Assembly: GCA_033032175.1 (NCBI GenBank)
Contig: CM065309.1
Location: 10,416,001-10,480,000 of the forward strand
Source of the DNA: Saturnia japonica
Lineage: Eukaryota; Arthropoda; Insecta; Lepidoptera; Saturniidae
Length of the DNA stretch: 64,000 nucleotides
Direction: 5' to 3'
Below, piece by piece: positions 23,370-36,651 of the stretch. The notes below the pieces were generated by a model that did no database searches, was not told the origin of the DNA, and saw nothing but the letters and a program-made list of their open reading frames with translations. Positions within the stretch are counted from its first letter, which is position 1, and each line of letters opens with the position of its first letter. The position numbers and the translations under genes were made by a program.

Positions 23370-23520
23370 CAAAATCAAAACATCAAAATCAAAATATCTT
23401 TAATTCAATTTAGGCCCTAAGAAGGCACTTATGAATGTCTAAACACTACCACCGGTTTGGAAAACATCCCAGCCATCGAAAAGTACCGACAAGAAACTCG
23501 ATTGGGTTTATAAACATCTT
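23370..23520 (-). repeat. LINE 3' tail, reverse orientation
   Basis: Reverse of a jockey-like 3' end: ATCAAAATCAAAAT repeats, TTAGGCCCTAAGAAGGCACTT and TATGAATGTCTAAACACTA. It matches the tail at 39790-39911. Confidence 0.65.
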
Positions 23521-24768
23521 ATTATCTTTTTTTTTGGTTTTACAGTATTTAATTATATACAGTTTGTTATATTAGGTCTATGTAGTCAGAGTCTATTCAA
23601 CTTAATATCTTAATACTCTTGTAGAAGAACTATTGCAAAGGGAGGATCCTCCGACCAGACGGATGTTATATCTGGCGGGCAGCTGCCCAACGGTTGTAGT
23701 CGGGTTCTTGTATGTATATACACTCAATTGAAGAGTTAATTTCTATTGCGCGATGTAGGATAGTAAGATGCGTCTTATGTGGCTCGATAGATGTCGCTAT
23801 GTAGATGTCGCCACACTCTTATGGACCTTATATTATTTTCGTGTATATTATATATTGTTTATTGTCAAATTTCCAGAGCATCGGTTAGGTTAATATTTTC
23901 TTCCGTTCAGATATCATATATAATACGATCTTTTTATTGTAATATAGAATGTTTCATATAATTTTATCATATTGATTATAATACATATTTTGTTTACTTT
24001 TGAAGACAGTCAACATGTCAGTTTCTTTTACGTCTGATAGTTTTAGGGCATCTGTTATTAAAAGTTAGTTAAAGATAATGGGATTATGTTTTCTATCAAG
24101 GTTTTATTTAATCAAATAAAACCTATAGGTAGTTCGATTAAATAATGAATGCGGGTTCGGGTATTTGAAAATGATAGAGAAAACTATTGTCATTGTACGA
24201 CAGACCTAGGAGTGCCTTTTATAATATCATTGCCTAGGAGTTGTAAATTATGTTTTATTTTGAAAAATATTGAAAAATATATTTTATGATATTTTAATGA
24301 ATACATTATAATTGGTAAAATAATACCACATTTGTTTAAGAGAACTTAAGAACTGAAGTCTCTTTTCATATGGTTGAAATCTCATCTGGCGAGATTCCTA
24401 CTGTTGTGGTGGTTCCTGCATCGAGCCTGCATAACACTATACCCAGACGGACCCAATACTACGCCGATCACCCAGGTGCGGCCCACATTGATCATAAATT
24501 TGGATGTTGTGAAGTGGATTGTTAAAATTGATAAGAATTCTATGATTTTTTTTTTAATTACAACTTTTATAACGGTAATGTAAATTAGATTTTATACTAC
24601 GCAAATTTATTACATTCCTTTGATGTCTTGGAATTATATTTATATTAGATTTTATTTTTCTTTCATTCCATATTCATTTTTGACTCTATAATTCTCTTAT
24701 ATTATAATTTAAAATAACTATATATCATAACAAGTTATTTCATTTTCATTAGATGTACAGAGAGGAAA
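23521..24768. other. Non-coding interval; right part may be LINE 3' UTR
   Basis: No gene seen. The stretch just before 24768 is downstream of the minus-strand LINE at 24769 and is probably its 3' UTR; its end is not resolved. Confidence 0.45.
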
Positions 24769-26239
24769 TCACATCCAGACATCACCATCATTCACGTAAT
24801 CAGCCACCCTATAATACCAGTTCGACAATAAAGCCTGCTTAACATGATTCTTGAACTTATTATCCGGCAAATCAGTAATTTGCTTAGGAAGTTTATTATA
24901 GAACCTAAGATAAAAACTTTTATTTGTTTTACTATGTATAAAAGACGGAATGGCTATTCTATATTTATTTCTAGTATTGAAATTGTGCGTGTTAATTACA
25001 AATTCAAAATTATCCTCATTTTTCCCAACATACATTATATTTTCCCAGATGTATTGGGAAGGCAAAGTTAAGATACTAAATTCTTGAAATTTATTCCTCA
25101 ATGAATCGCGTGGTCCCATATCATTAATTGCTCGAACTGTCCGTTTTTGTAGTACGAATATGGTATCTACCTCAGCTGCTGAAGCGCACAGTAAAATACC
25201 ATAGAACATTAAACTGTGGAAGTAAACGAAGTAGACCAGCCTAGCAGTAGCAATATCAGTTAACTGGCGAATCTTACGCACTGCGTATGCAGCGGAGCTT
25301 AATTTCCCTACCAAGGTTTTAAGGTGAGAACCCCATTGTAATTTTGCATCTAGAATTTTGTATGCCCAAGAATACAGTATTATCGACCATGTGTACTATG
25401 TTCTCTTCTATCTTAATATTACTTTCAACACGTTGTACATTGGTTGAGGCAAATCTGATACATTTTGTTTTGTTTGCATTTAACAATAGATTATTTAAAG
25501 TAAACCATTCTGATATCTTAAATAAAGTATTATTTACATGCCTAACCTCCAAATATTTTCTTTTTACTTGAAATACAAGTGAAGTATCGTCTGCAAAAAG
25601 AACAATGTTAGCACAGTTATTGACTATTAGGGGTAGATCATTTATATATACTAAAAACATAAACGGTCCCAATATCGAACCCTGTGGGACGCCGATTCTA
25701 GCCAAGGATCCCCAAGAGGTTGTCCCGTTTACACTTACTTTGAGACAGCGATCTGTTAAATATGATTCTAGAGAGTCGAGAGAAGGTTCACACACACCAT
25801 AATGTTTCATCTAAAGTATGAGCGTAGTGTGATCAACGCAGTCGAAAGCTTTTGAAAGATCACAGAATACACCGATTCCACCCTGCGACTTCTCCCATGC
25901 CTCAAATATGAGACTTAATAGCGTTGCACCAACATCAGTCGTAGATTTTGATTTCGTGAAACCAAACTGCCGACCATCTAATACTTTATGATTATTAAAG
26001 TAGTCTACTAATTGCTTAAGCATAATTTTCTCAAAAATCTTATTAATCGAAGGAAGTACAGAAATTGGTCTATAATTTCCAATATTACTCCTACAGCCTG
26101 ATTTAAACAATGGAAATATGTTACTTATTTTCATCATACTGAGGAAAGTTGCTTTATCAATACACTGATTAAATATATTAACCAGATATGGTGAAATATT
26201 AACAATTAAAGACTGAACTATCTTACTGACATTCCCCAA
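24769..26239 (-). pseudogene. Jockey-like LINE reverse transcriptase, nearly full domain, broken
   Basis: Three open segments. 26239-25811 contains the start of the RT domain (NYRPISVLPSINKIFEKIM, GVFCDLSKAFDCVDH). An in-frame stop at 25811-25813 is followed without a gap by 25810-25319 (RIGVPQGSILGPFMFLVYIN, catalytic LFADDTSLVF, LNANKTKC). A frameshift near 25360 leads to 25314-24769, the C-terminal extension (AAYAVRKIRQLTDIATARLV, ending DYVNDGDVWM). All catalytic RT residues are visible, but the nonsense codon and frameshift disable it. The same family left the fragment at 37945-39911, whose C-terminus reads VNDSDVWK. Confidence 0.88.
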
Positions 26240-26830
26240 ATGTCTTTAGTATGTTTTAAGTTTAATTGCTTAAATAGTCTTATTATTTCACCTGCACTAA
26301 TAGATGTAAAATTAAATTTTGAATTTAAAGGTGTACTCAGATTTTCTAAAAGTGATGCTGCACCACTAGGTTATGATTTAATATTTTTTGTTACCTCTAG
26401 TGGTATATTTGTGAAGTATTCCTGAAAACAGTTGCTACCTCTGAACTGTTTGAGATGTGTACTCCTTCGACAGTTGTATTTAAAGAGTCGTCTTTTTTCC
26501 TATTTTTGCCCCTTTCTTCATTTATTATCTTCCAAACAGTCTCGGACATATTAGTAGATGCAAGCCCTTAGTTACTTAGAAATTTCGCCTTGGCAGCCAT
26601 ACAAACACGTTTAAATATTTTTGAATAATTCCTAACATAAGTATGAACTGCCTCGTTAGTTGTCATCTATTTTCTTAAATATAATTCATATAAATGGTCT
26701 CTACTTTTTTTAATTTCTTCGGTTGTCCAATCACTGAATATCATTTTTTTCCGAACACTAATAATCTTGGGTGGACAATTTTTAGTAAATTCATTACGTA
26801 TAATATGTAATGAATTTATATTAATTAATT
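26240..26830 (-). pseudogene. Upstream linker region of the same LINE
   Basis: Minus-strand translation continues with blocks such as TVWKIINEERGKNRKK and SAGEIIRLFKQLNLKH between endonuclease and RT, with stops. No endonuclease domain was found, so the element is probably 5'-truncated near 26830. Confidence 0.6.
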
Positions 26831-28530
26831 AATTACATATAATAAATAAGTAATCGTAATTGAAATTGGGATCAATGATATTAAAATTGGCCGAGAATAA
26901 TTTCAAATTTGTATTATGATTTAAGCAATCTAATCTACTTTTTTATATAACTCGAGCCAATTTACAAGCTTCGCTAGGTGTGTTACAATTTATTTTTACA
27001 AGCTGTTCTTTATCCAGTATCTAGTTTGGTGAGAAGTGTCTTAGAGTTATTGTAGTCCACTTTGGAGACCTCACTACTCAATAAACTCCCTAAGACTGGA
27101 GCGCTACACAAACTTTTTCATTAGCATCTTTTCCTCAGTTGGCAGGGCAAAAAGATTAAAAAAATTTAATTCAAAAGATTAAAATATTTTAAGTTAAACT
27201 CACTGGAAAAGTGTAGAAACGTCTGAGATGCCAAGTTTATTTTCAAATTGTTTAAGCACAAAAAAAATTGCCCTGAACTTCTTACTGTTTAAATTTCGTC
27301 CCCTTACGTCCTCCTCGGGACTGCGTTACAATTAATTACCCATAATTGAAAAAACGAATTCACTTATTCCTAGGTTTTGCAGGACCTTAAATAGCTATAG
27401 TGATAATATTATTGATGTGCGTTGCATAACAGGAGTTTTTCACTAATTTCTATCTTGGCTTTTATTAGTTGTTTATTTTATTTGTATGAAAATATCCATT
27501 CGATGTTTGTCTGTAAGAAATTGTTACACTTAACGTAATCCATAAGTCAGCCACATTAATTTATTGTAATGTTAGTGTAAGCAATTGTAGGCGAATCTTT
27601 ATAAATGAATAAATAATAAAACGTCTAGATAGCATATATAAGTTTAGTTAGTTAATTCCAGTTAAATATTTTAGTTAAAGGTTTTTGGGGTCCTACATTT
27701 CAAATACAAAATCAGTTTTTTGATTACGTATGATGTATCAATGACGACACTGCTGCACTATAACAACTTCACTGACTGGTCAATATTTTCACCAGGGCTC
27801 GAGCTACCATTATTTAAATAAAACACGGCTTTTGCCGCCACGAAAGAAGAAGATAATTTTAACATTTTATCGTTTCGAAAGAACACTGTTTAATTATTGT
27901 CTTTGTTAAAAAGATAGGCAAGCAGGATGTTTATTCATTTATTTTTTCATTTAATTATAATTATCCAATTATCACTTAATAATTATTAATTATTCTATAT
28001 AATTATTAATTGTAATAAATTCAATAAAGATTTATAAATATATGTTAATAATTGCAGTTATCCACTTATTTTAGGCATTTTAATTATTTGTATGTGCGTC
28101 TATGTGACGAGAAAGAGAAAGGAAAATAGAGAAGGAGAACGTATCAACTGAGCGCTTAGTATAAAGTGTGCTGTTATATAAACTAATTTATATGTATAAA
28201 CTATATTAAGTCAGATGTTACATAATACATTTAATATGATATGCGCTTACTGTAAAGCTCACTCGTTTTTTTACTATGTATTTATCTCTTTTTATTATAA
28301 TGATTCATACTTCATGAACACTACATGAACATATATACACATGGACTATACAACTGTTTTAAAATAGGTGTTTTTACAACTAATGTAAATTTCAAAATGT
28401 AATAACTAAATAAATACTTCTATAATTGAGAAAACAACATATTATAAAGCTACTCTACTAGAGCAGGGACACATCACACAGACCGCAGCCAGTCGTACAG
28501 ACAGACCAGGGCAGTCAGACTGTGTTTCTA
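26831..28530. other. Non-coding interval, no gene seen
   Basis: AT-rich sequence. The stretch ending TAAATGAATAAATAATAAAA (about 27602-27621) resembles a LINE 3' terminus, but nothing coding precedes it that I can support. Confidence 0.45.
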
Positions 28531-28536
28531 TTTATA

Positions 28537-29785
28537 TTAGGTCGGTAAAAAGTGTTTTCGCATAACGTAGGAATAAACTTGTTATTAAAATTTATTTGGT
28601 TGTACTATTTGTATCTGGCTAGTTTTGGTAACATTAAAAATAAATTAAAAAAAAAAGAAAAAAGGTGTTTCCAGCTATTTTTCATTTGTTTTACTTTCTG
28701 TAAAAATGAGTGAATCTAATGAAGAAATTCCATACATTTTAAAATATTATAACAAAAAAGGCAAAAATGCAAATCAAGCAGCGAACAAAATTTGTGATGT
28801 TTATGGACCTAATGCAGAGTCAGTAAGAGTATCACAAAGTTGGTTGAAACATTTTCAGTCCGGAAATTTTGATGTTGAAGATGCATCTCGCTCTGGTTGC
28901 TCTGTTACGAATAAAATGGATGCCATTTTTGAAAAAGTGGAGCAAGATCGGTATATCAGTATTTACGATGTAGCTGAAGAATTGGAAATTGACCACAAAA
29001 CAGTTTTAACCCATTTGAAGAAAGCTGGCTATACCAAAAAGCTCGATATTTGGGGGCACACGAGCTCACTCTAAGAAACCTAATGAACCGTGTACTCATT
29101 TACGATTCATTATTGAGACATAATGAAACCGAGCCGTTTTTGAAGAGATTGATAACTGCCAATGAAAAATGGATCACGTATAACAAGAACGTGCGAAAAA
29201 GGTCGGCCAGGCTTCACAGACTGTGGCTAAACCTGAGCTAACTCGAAATAAGGTGAAGCTGTGAGTATGGCGGGACTGGAAGGGCATTGTTCATTATGAG
29301 CTTTTACCGCCCGGCAAAACAATCGATTCGGATCTCTACTGCCAACAACTGATGAGATTCAAGGAAGCAGTTGAGAGAAAGCGGCCGGAATCAATCTACA
29401 GGAAGGGTGTGGTATTTAACGCTAGACCACACACATATTTAGCCACTCAGCAAAAATTAAGAGAGTGTGGCTGGAAAGTGTTAGTGCATCCACCATATAG
29501 CTCTGACCTCACACCTTCAGATTTTCACATGTTCTAGTTTCTTCAGAATTCTTTAGGTTATGTAAGGTTAACATCAAGAGAGGACTGCTAAAATTATTTG
29601 TCGCGTTTTTTTGATCAGAAGTCCCAAAGTTTCTACAGCAACGGGATTATGTCTCTACCTATAAAATGGCAGAAAGTAATCGAACAAAACGCCACATATA
29701 TACTGTAAATTAATGTAAATAATTTTTGAAAAAAATGCCTTGAGTTTTCATATAAAAAAGCTAAGAAACTTTTTCCCCGACCTAT
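28537..29785 (+). mobile_element. Mariner element, cecropia-like, inactive
   Basis: 1249 bp between TA duplications (28535-28536 and 29786-29787). The left end TTAGGTCGGTAAAAAGTGTT pairs with the reverse complement of the right end (ATAGGTCGGGGAAAAAGTTT) with a few mismatches. Size and sequence fit the mariner group described from silkmoths. Confidence 0.92.
28706..29707 (+). pseudogene. Mariner transposase, degenerate
   Basis: The N-terminal helix-turn-helix domain is readable from ATG 28706 (IPYILKYYNKKGKNANQAA, VRVSQSWLKHFQSGNFDV). Frame changes follow near 29060 and 29200, and later segments show SIYRKGVVFNARPHTYLATQ and VHPPYSSDLTPSDFHMF. The first catalytic Asp is replaced: TANEKWI where active mariners have GDEKWI. 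The second Asp is lost by a deletion just before NARPHT. Only the last Asp of the DD34D triad, in TPSDFH, remains. The element could at most be moved by a transposase from elsewhere. Confidence 0.9.
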
Positions 29786-30299
29786 TATTTGGCTTTTGTA
29801 ACTAGAAATAGACAAATTATGACTAATCCAAAAGATTGAACGAAAAAGAGAGTAATATTTTGTAATAACTAATACTAAATTTCGTACGTGATCTCTTAAA
29901 TATTAGATAGTTTTCTCCAAAAATATTAGTTTCAAAAAGGCGAAAAGTGAACTGGATACAAGAGCTAGCAACATTTTCATCTCCTGTTTTTTAACCGAAT
30001 TCAACAAAACACGTTACTCAATCCGAATTTAAACTTAAATAAAAAATTTTACGTACCGATTTCGATGATTTTTTTTATGTTGGATAGGAGATACCTCAAG
30101 GGTGGAATTAATTTCATTGGCGATGTACCTTCAACTTTGAAGATACATAAAGGAACTCTTCAAAATCATTGTAGTTGGTTTTTTTGGTAATAATTGTCTT
30201 GTAGCAAAACTTACTTGTTTGATCTGGTTAGCGGTAGACGTTTTATTTACCAGTGCGTATAGTATTTATATTAAAATTTGTTATATTTTGAAATCAAAC

Positions 30300-32960
30300 C
30301 ATGAAATTTTTATTTCCAAAAAAAAACAATCTTCAATTTTAATGATTTTTTTTATGGACTTTTAAATTCAACGAAAACAGGTTCCCAATTGTAACCCAAA
30401 TAATTTTAATTTCAAACCAGGAGATTCCTTTTTTTGGAATAAGGGGTTTACCCAAAAATTTCCTTTATTAATTTTCCAAGGGCTCTTTAAATTTTTATTG
30501 TTTTTTTTTTTTTGTAATAATTCCTTTGGTACCAAAACAAATTTGTTTTAAATTAGTTAACAAAGTTGTTTTATTTAAGTACCCCTTGTAATTATATAAA
30601 ATTTTATAGTTCTACTTTTTTAAAAAAAAAACAATTTTAAATTAATTGAAATTTTAATAATTTTTTATTCTAAATAATATAAAGTCCCTTTTAAAAAAAC
30701 TTTGTTAAACCAGGAGATGCTTATTAACAATTTACCAAAAATTTTAAAAATATTTTTTTTGAAAGTTTAAACCAACTATTTACGCTTTTCAATTATTTTT
30801 AATATTACAAAATAAGCAACCATCGTCTTTAATACATGTTTACTTATTTAATAGGATTTTTCAAAGAAAAAAGGCAAATTAAGGTTAAACCAAAGTTGGT
30901 TTACCTTTTTTAACAAAAACTTTCCAGGAAATTAATTTTTTAAATTTGAATTTTATTTGGGATACTTTAAACTCAATTTAATTATATTTATATTTTATTC
31001 CAAAATCAAAAATATGGCTAACTAAAAAAACAACAAAATTTTGTTAAACAAACTTGTAATATTAAATTGAATAACCCCGTGTTATGGAATTTTTAGTTCC
31101 AATTTAAATTAAAACTCTTTTAAAAATAAGGAATTTTTAAACCATTTTTTGCTGTTAAACAATTTTAATTTAAAAAATTTTTTTCTTATTCCAATAGGGT
31201 TTAAATTAATTTATTAGATGGTTTAATTGCAAAAGCAAATGTTTCATTTTTGGTGTTCCCTCTTTTAAATTGGTAACTGAAAAGTGCCAGGAATGGTTAA
31301 ATACGGGTTTGAGGTTTGTTTCCTCAGGAAATTTTTAATTTTATTTTCACGAACATTTTAAACATTTCAATTAATTTAAAAAATATAATTAATACAAAAA
31401 CTACAAAAATATTTTCACAAATAAAAGAACCAAGGTCCAGCAAGGAACATGTAAATATTAAATTCCAAATTTCGGTTTTCAACTTTTAGGATTCCAAGTT
31501 TTCAAAGACCTTTATTTTAAAAAAAGCAAGGTTTAAACCTTACTTTTAACAAATTTAACAAAAGAATTTTTGGTGTTATTTGGAAAGGGTTTGGGGAAAA
31601 ACCCTACATGGAAAGTTGTTAGTTTTTTAATTTCTTTTTTTGGTCAAATTAACTGAATGCCAACGGACTGTGGTAAGGTTTAAACCGCTCCTATGGGGAA
31701 CTTCCTTTAATTCCTCCGTTCTTCCGAAGATTTTTTTCTTTGAACCGGTATTTAGCCAAGGAAGATTAAAAAAGGCGAACTTTGTTAAAATTATTTTCAA
31801 GATGGCCCAAGGAAACCCAAGGTCATTGAAATATTAATTCAAATCATTACGGTTTTCCTACAACGGTTACCAACGTATTTTCGCTTTAATTTTAAAAAAC
31901 CTAAAGCACTTACCGTTTAAGGTGATGGGGAAAAACCCCACAAATGAAATTAATTTTAATTTTTTAAATTCTTTATTTGGTATAATAAAAATTAGAAATG
32001 AAAATGGGTTCGATTTCCCTTATCGGCTCTTCCTTGAGCTTGGGAAGTTTTTAAAGAACGGTAGTTGAAAATTTTAAAAAAAAAATTATTTTCAATTTTG
32101 GTTTTGTTAAAAAATATATTAAATAAACGAATTCAAATATTAAAAAATAATACCCGAATTTTATTTCCCTCAAGGTTTATTTGTAATTTGGGGAAAGCCA
32201 AATGAATTTTTAATTAAACAGTAACCTAATTTTGGAAGCTAAAAAATAAGAAATTGAAAAACACCCTTACCTCTTTTAATATTTTAAGCTAGTTTAAAAA
32301 ATTAAAAAAAAAATTTTCAAATTTTGGTTTATTAAAAAATATTAAATAAAAGGTAAATATTAAAAAAAACCCGAAGTATTCCCTAAAGGGTATTTGTAAA
32401 TCGGACCAAGTTTCAAATTTTTTGGTGTGGGCCGCTCGGTACCTTAAGGAACAACTAAGTTTAATCTTGGAACAAAACCTTTTATTTAATTGGTAATTTA
32501 AAAGTAAAATAAACTAAATTGATAAAAAATACTTTGGAATTTCGATATTCAAAAAGGATTGTAAATCGACAATTTCCAATTTTTAATTTTTGGTGTTTCC
32601 CTGGTACCTTTAACAACTAGTTTAAAGTTGTAAAAACCTTTTATGTTATTTAATTTCGTAATACTTTGTGGTAACCGAAGGCAAAAACGTATTCATAATT
32701 AAAGTTTGTTTAAATAATTTTGTAATTGTTAGAAGTTTACATATAAATAAGTAAAAATTCTTTAATTTAAGGCTAAATACTGGTGTGGAAACCAAAAAAA
32801 ATTTAATAAAACTTTTTTAAAAATTTTTAACCTTAGAATTTTATATTAAATATATTTAATAAATTCTTTAATTAAAATAAATACAAAAGGTTGTAAGAGT
32901 TTTTAAAAAAAAAATAAAAAATTTAAAAATTTATATAATTTAACTATATATTAAAAAACT
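30300..32960. other. Low-fidelity sequence (probable consensus or assembly error)
   Basis: Recognisable as S2 (about 41450-44460) but with lengthened homopolymers, missing TA/GT/AC dinucleotides and dense indels, giving a TTTTAAAA-like texture. Sequence on both sides returns abruptly to normal quality. Open frames here should not be trusted. Confidence 0.75.
31250..32490 (-). pseudogene. Unreadable trace of a CPR-C cuticle gene
   Basis: Fragments in the right order match CPR-C: exon 3 pieces at about 31250-31365 (TTTGAGGTTTGTTTCCTC), the exon 2 donor region near 32150 (ATACCCGAATTTT) and the promoter at about 32410-32490 (CCGCTCGGTACCTTA, ACAAAACCTTTTAT). It lies wholly in the distorted stretch, so whether a functional gene exists here cannot be told. 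Confidence 0.45.
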
Positions 32961-35900
32961 TTAGATAAACCTGTTGTAAAGAGAAAACAGAAAAGCTTAT
33001 CATTATTTTTACAATACAGAAATCATACACTTGTCACTGTGACCAATAATAAGTTAATAAATAAACCTAGGAATAACGAACAAATTAAAAATCTTATTCA
33101 AACACCAAAAAAATACAGATTTTGTTAAACAGTTAAGTACTGCAGAACTTTATTATAATATTTTTATTAGATCAACACTGTACGTTTTAATGTGCATGGA
33201 TTGTTAACCATGAGAGCACAATCTTGCTTTTTACAAGCTTTTATTATATTTGTATATTTAGGTCAAATATTTCAAGCTGAATTAAAACCACTTCCTCTTA
33301 TCCTTACAGAGTCGATTTTTTACATATTGGTTCCTTCCGATTGCAATGCATTTTTATGGTGAGCATGACCTGAATCGACATCCATGATTACCTTCAGATA
33401 AAGGAACATTTCAACGAAATTTTGTAGACATTGAATTTTGATTCCCGCTTTAAATTGGCTCATAGCTTGTCTGCTGCACCCAGGGTTAGCTTTAAACGAG
33501 GGAACTCCTCAATGGTGACGCGCATTTAATTATTATAGCCCGTTTTAAAGATAAAAGCTTGTTTTGAAAAATCACTTTTCGTGTTTGTTTTTTTTGCATT
33601 AATTTATTTTCAAAAAAAATTTTTCCATAATATAGTTATATTATATTCGAGCAAGTTCCAGTTATTAGTACGCTCACTGTTAACGGTAATATATAGCATA
33701 TAGAATATACGGTACGAGACATTTCCCAAATTTTCAATGTGTTTGTGTGATATTTTCGGTCTTTTTGTATTAACAGCAATAGTATTTGCGAGTTTATCGG
33801 TCAAATCATTGATTTATATGAAAACTATAACGTTTGAAATACTTGATTTTCGTTATCGACAGTGAAATTAATAAATATATAAATTTCAATCCTACGAGAA
33901 GCTTCACCAGCAGCAAGTTCCAACTATTTAAAAAACCTATAAAGTAAAATTGAAGACACTTATTACTTTTTAGTTTTATCTTAATTTCTTGTATACAATC
34001 GGTAAGCACAGTATAATACAATAGATCTCCTCTCAGATTTACCTGAATTGACATTGAGTTATTATGTATTGTGCATAGTTAAGTTTTTTCAATGTGTATT
34101 GATAAATTGATTATTAGTTTAACCATAAATTCTAAAAGTAAAAATAAATCTTAACTAAATTATGTTTCAGAATATTCAATTTTATTTAAAATAATCAAGG
34201 TCGCTACTATACTGAGGATAATAATAAGTAATTTATTAAAATTAACCTGTTATGTAGATACAAAAAATTTTAACCAAATTATATTTTCACATTCCCTTAC
34301 TCATAAAACGCCCAAATAGCTTTAAAATATTATTTATTAATACCTAATATTAATATTGAATATCGTAATCTAAAACTTAAAGTTCATTATCATATACCTA
34401 CTAGTATTTATAAATAATGGCGTAGCTATAAGAGAGGTCCGCCGCGATGTCACCCATTTAAGAAGCCGGACCTGAATAGTTTTATATCTTACTTGTTTCC
34501 CTTTCTACTCTATCCTTCCCTAAAAGCACTCTATGTCGCTCCAGCTCCACTCGTGCTAGCTTGAATTTAAGAAACCCAATTCAAATCCAGTAACGGCCGT
34601 TTTTAATAACATATCTTAGTATACTATCGCCGATTAGTACATATTTGTAATAAGTACTATCATTATCTTAGGACAGATATCGGCTCCTTCTTATCTATTC
34701 AAGCTACAGGATATGTATATATATTATCTAGATACAAAAAAACAACCATTGATAAGCTATTGAAAAAAAGTAAGGACAAATGGTTATATTTGTCTAAATT
34801 TAGTAACTGAAACAACGGATAGATAGGTTATTAAAAAACGGCCTAAGCCTTGAACGTTTTATCTTGTACTATGTTGATTTATTTGAGTAAATCCAGTAAC
34901 ATCACCGGTACAATAACGTGAATAACGCGATCATAATGAATAAACTTTACGTATGTTAATGAGTTAAACTTTGAACTTTTCTTGTCCATATTTTAAATAT
35001 TAACGAAGATTCTTTGTAAAATAGGTGACTGTGTAAATAGGTATTTTAATAATTATAATATTCTTGTATTAAGTCAAGTATATGTTTCATAAACATAAAT
35101 CATTAGGACATTACTTGAAAAAAGTTTCCTACGTAGTAAAACTAGCAGTGCCCCACGATTCGATGAACTCTCTACCGCGCCGCTAACGCCGCCGCCGCGC
35201 CGTGTACTTTGTGGTGTTCTAGCCTGTCGTTTTTCTCACTTCCCGTACTTGCCTACAACTTGCCAGATTGTTTGACGTTCACGGTTACTGCTCCGCTTCT
35301 TATGGTCGTAGCGTAAAGTTATATAGCTTATAACCTTCCTCAATAAATAGGTTATAAAATCCAAAAAAAAATCGAATCTGAGATAAGCGCCTTCAAACAA
35401 ACAAAAAACAATCTTTATAAATATACTACTCTCTCAATAAATAGATTAATAATAAAACTCAAACCTCTAATCAATCGATGAATACAGACAATTATGAAAT
35501 CTTTGGTTTATATTGACAAACGAGGATTTGCATTGCCCTTGAAATAGCGTATATTATATCGTAATAGCAACACATACTTATTTTTAATACCAGTCTGTAT
35601 AAGCTCACCACTGGTCAAAAGTCATTTTTCCGACAAAATTTTAGGTCAGATTTAAGCACCGAGCGAGAAAACGATTAATTTGAAATATTGTATTACAAAA
35701 CCTATAAACATGTAGGTATTTTTTCCGTTAAATGAGAAAAAATCTCAAATACCGAAGTTTCTTCACGCTGTTGTCCTTCACTTGCACCCGATGCCGCCAT
35801 GTAGTAAATTTAGTAGTCTTAGAAAGTTTGTTGGTATATGCCACTAACCAGAAGACGCCGTGCTTTCTTACACATTTTTAATCCTTTTATTGTAACTCGA

Positions 35901-36113
35901 CTTTATCGACATATCACCATAACCACATATGGTATGGGACGATTTGATCGAATATAGTAAGCTGCTAAGCTTTGCTAGGATACTAATCCTCAAATGTAGC
36001 TGCCAGACTGTGTGTCTTCATTCTCGATTATTCTAGGTAATAAGCTGTAATACATAAATATGTATACTATTATAAAGGTTATGAGAACTTTTCCAACAAA
36101 AAGTTTATCTATA

Positions 36114-36651
36114 TCTATACATATAATAAAAACGTAACTGATCGATGTCTGTACATCGAAGATATATGAGGAAAACTATAATTGGGGTTCTCTATCAACG
36201 CAGTAGAGCCCAAAACAATGATTGTTAGAATTTTTGTCTGTTTGTCTGTTTGCCAACGTTTGTGCGCGCTAATCTCAGAAACGGCTTAACCGATTAGGAA
36301 ACGGTTTTCACTAATATATTTTGGTAAGGTTCACTTAACATTAGTGTTTGTTTTACTTCAATAAGTTCTTAAATAAAAAACTTATATCAATTTAAAATTC
36401 ACGTCGAACATTTGTTTGATAAAAATTCTATAAAATAGCTCTTCAGTTGAATTGACTGAAATTTTAGTTATCTGTATATTATGGTTTGTAAAACGATGAT
36501 GATTGAATCTTTTCATAAAGTTAAAAAAATGGTTTCGAAAATTTTGAAATTTCAATATAAGTTGATTTCAGATCTATGTGATAAATCATAATAAAAGGGG
36601 GTCAGCATAGGCTGGATATTTGTTAGTTGAATATAGCCGCGCCGCTGCTAG
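36114..36651 (+). mobile_element. Helitron-like non-autonomous element (tentative)
   Basis: Starts TCTATACATATAATAAAA after an A, contains CTGTTTGTCTGTTTGCC and the GAAACGGCTTAACCGATT block common in lepidopteran Helitrons, and may end at CTAG (36648-36651). The base after CTAG is G instead of T, so the 3' end is uncertain. No coding capacity. Confidence 0.5.

Larger units (their letters stand above)
30050..35850. repeat. S unit 1 (cuticle-gene repeat block), left half distorted
   Basis: Homologous to S2 (41076-47500). The left margin (to about 30300) is a genuine diverged copy of the GGATACCTCAAGGGTGGA block, 30300-32960 is distorted sequence, and 32960-35850 matches 44460-47335 closely. 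The right end diverges after TTAGTAGTCTTAGAA. Confidence 0.8.

Noticed and set aside
24374..24583. 69-aa open frame with a hydrophobic start
   Set aside because: No recognised domain, no promoter or polyadenylation context, and it lies in probable transposon debris.
30300..32960. AT-rich region first suspected to be a matrix-attachment region or a distinct decayed element
   Set aside because: Alignment by eye to S2 shows the same sequence with systematic indel and homopolymer distortion.
36114..36651. Confident Helitron call
   Set aside because: The start fits but the base after CTAG is not T and no duplicate copy confirms the end; kept only as tentative.
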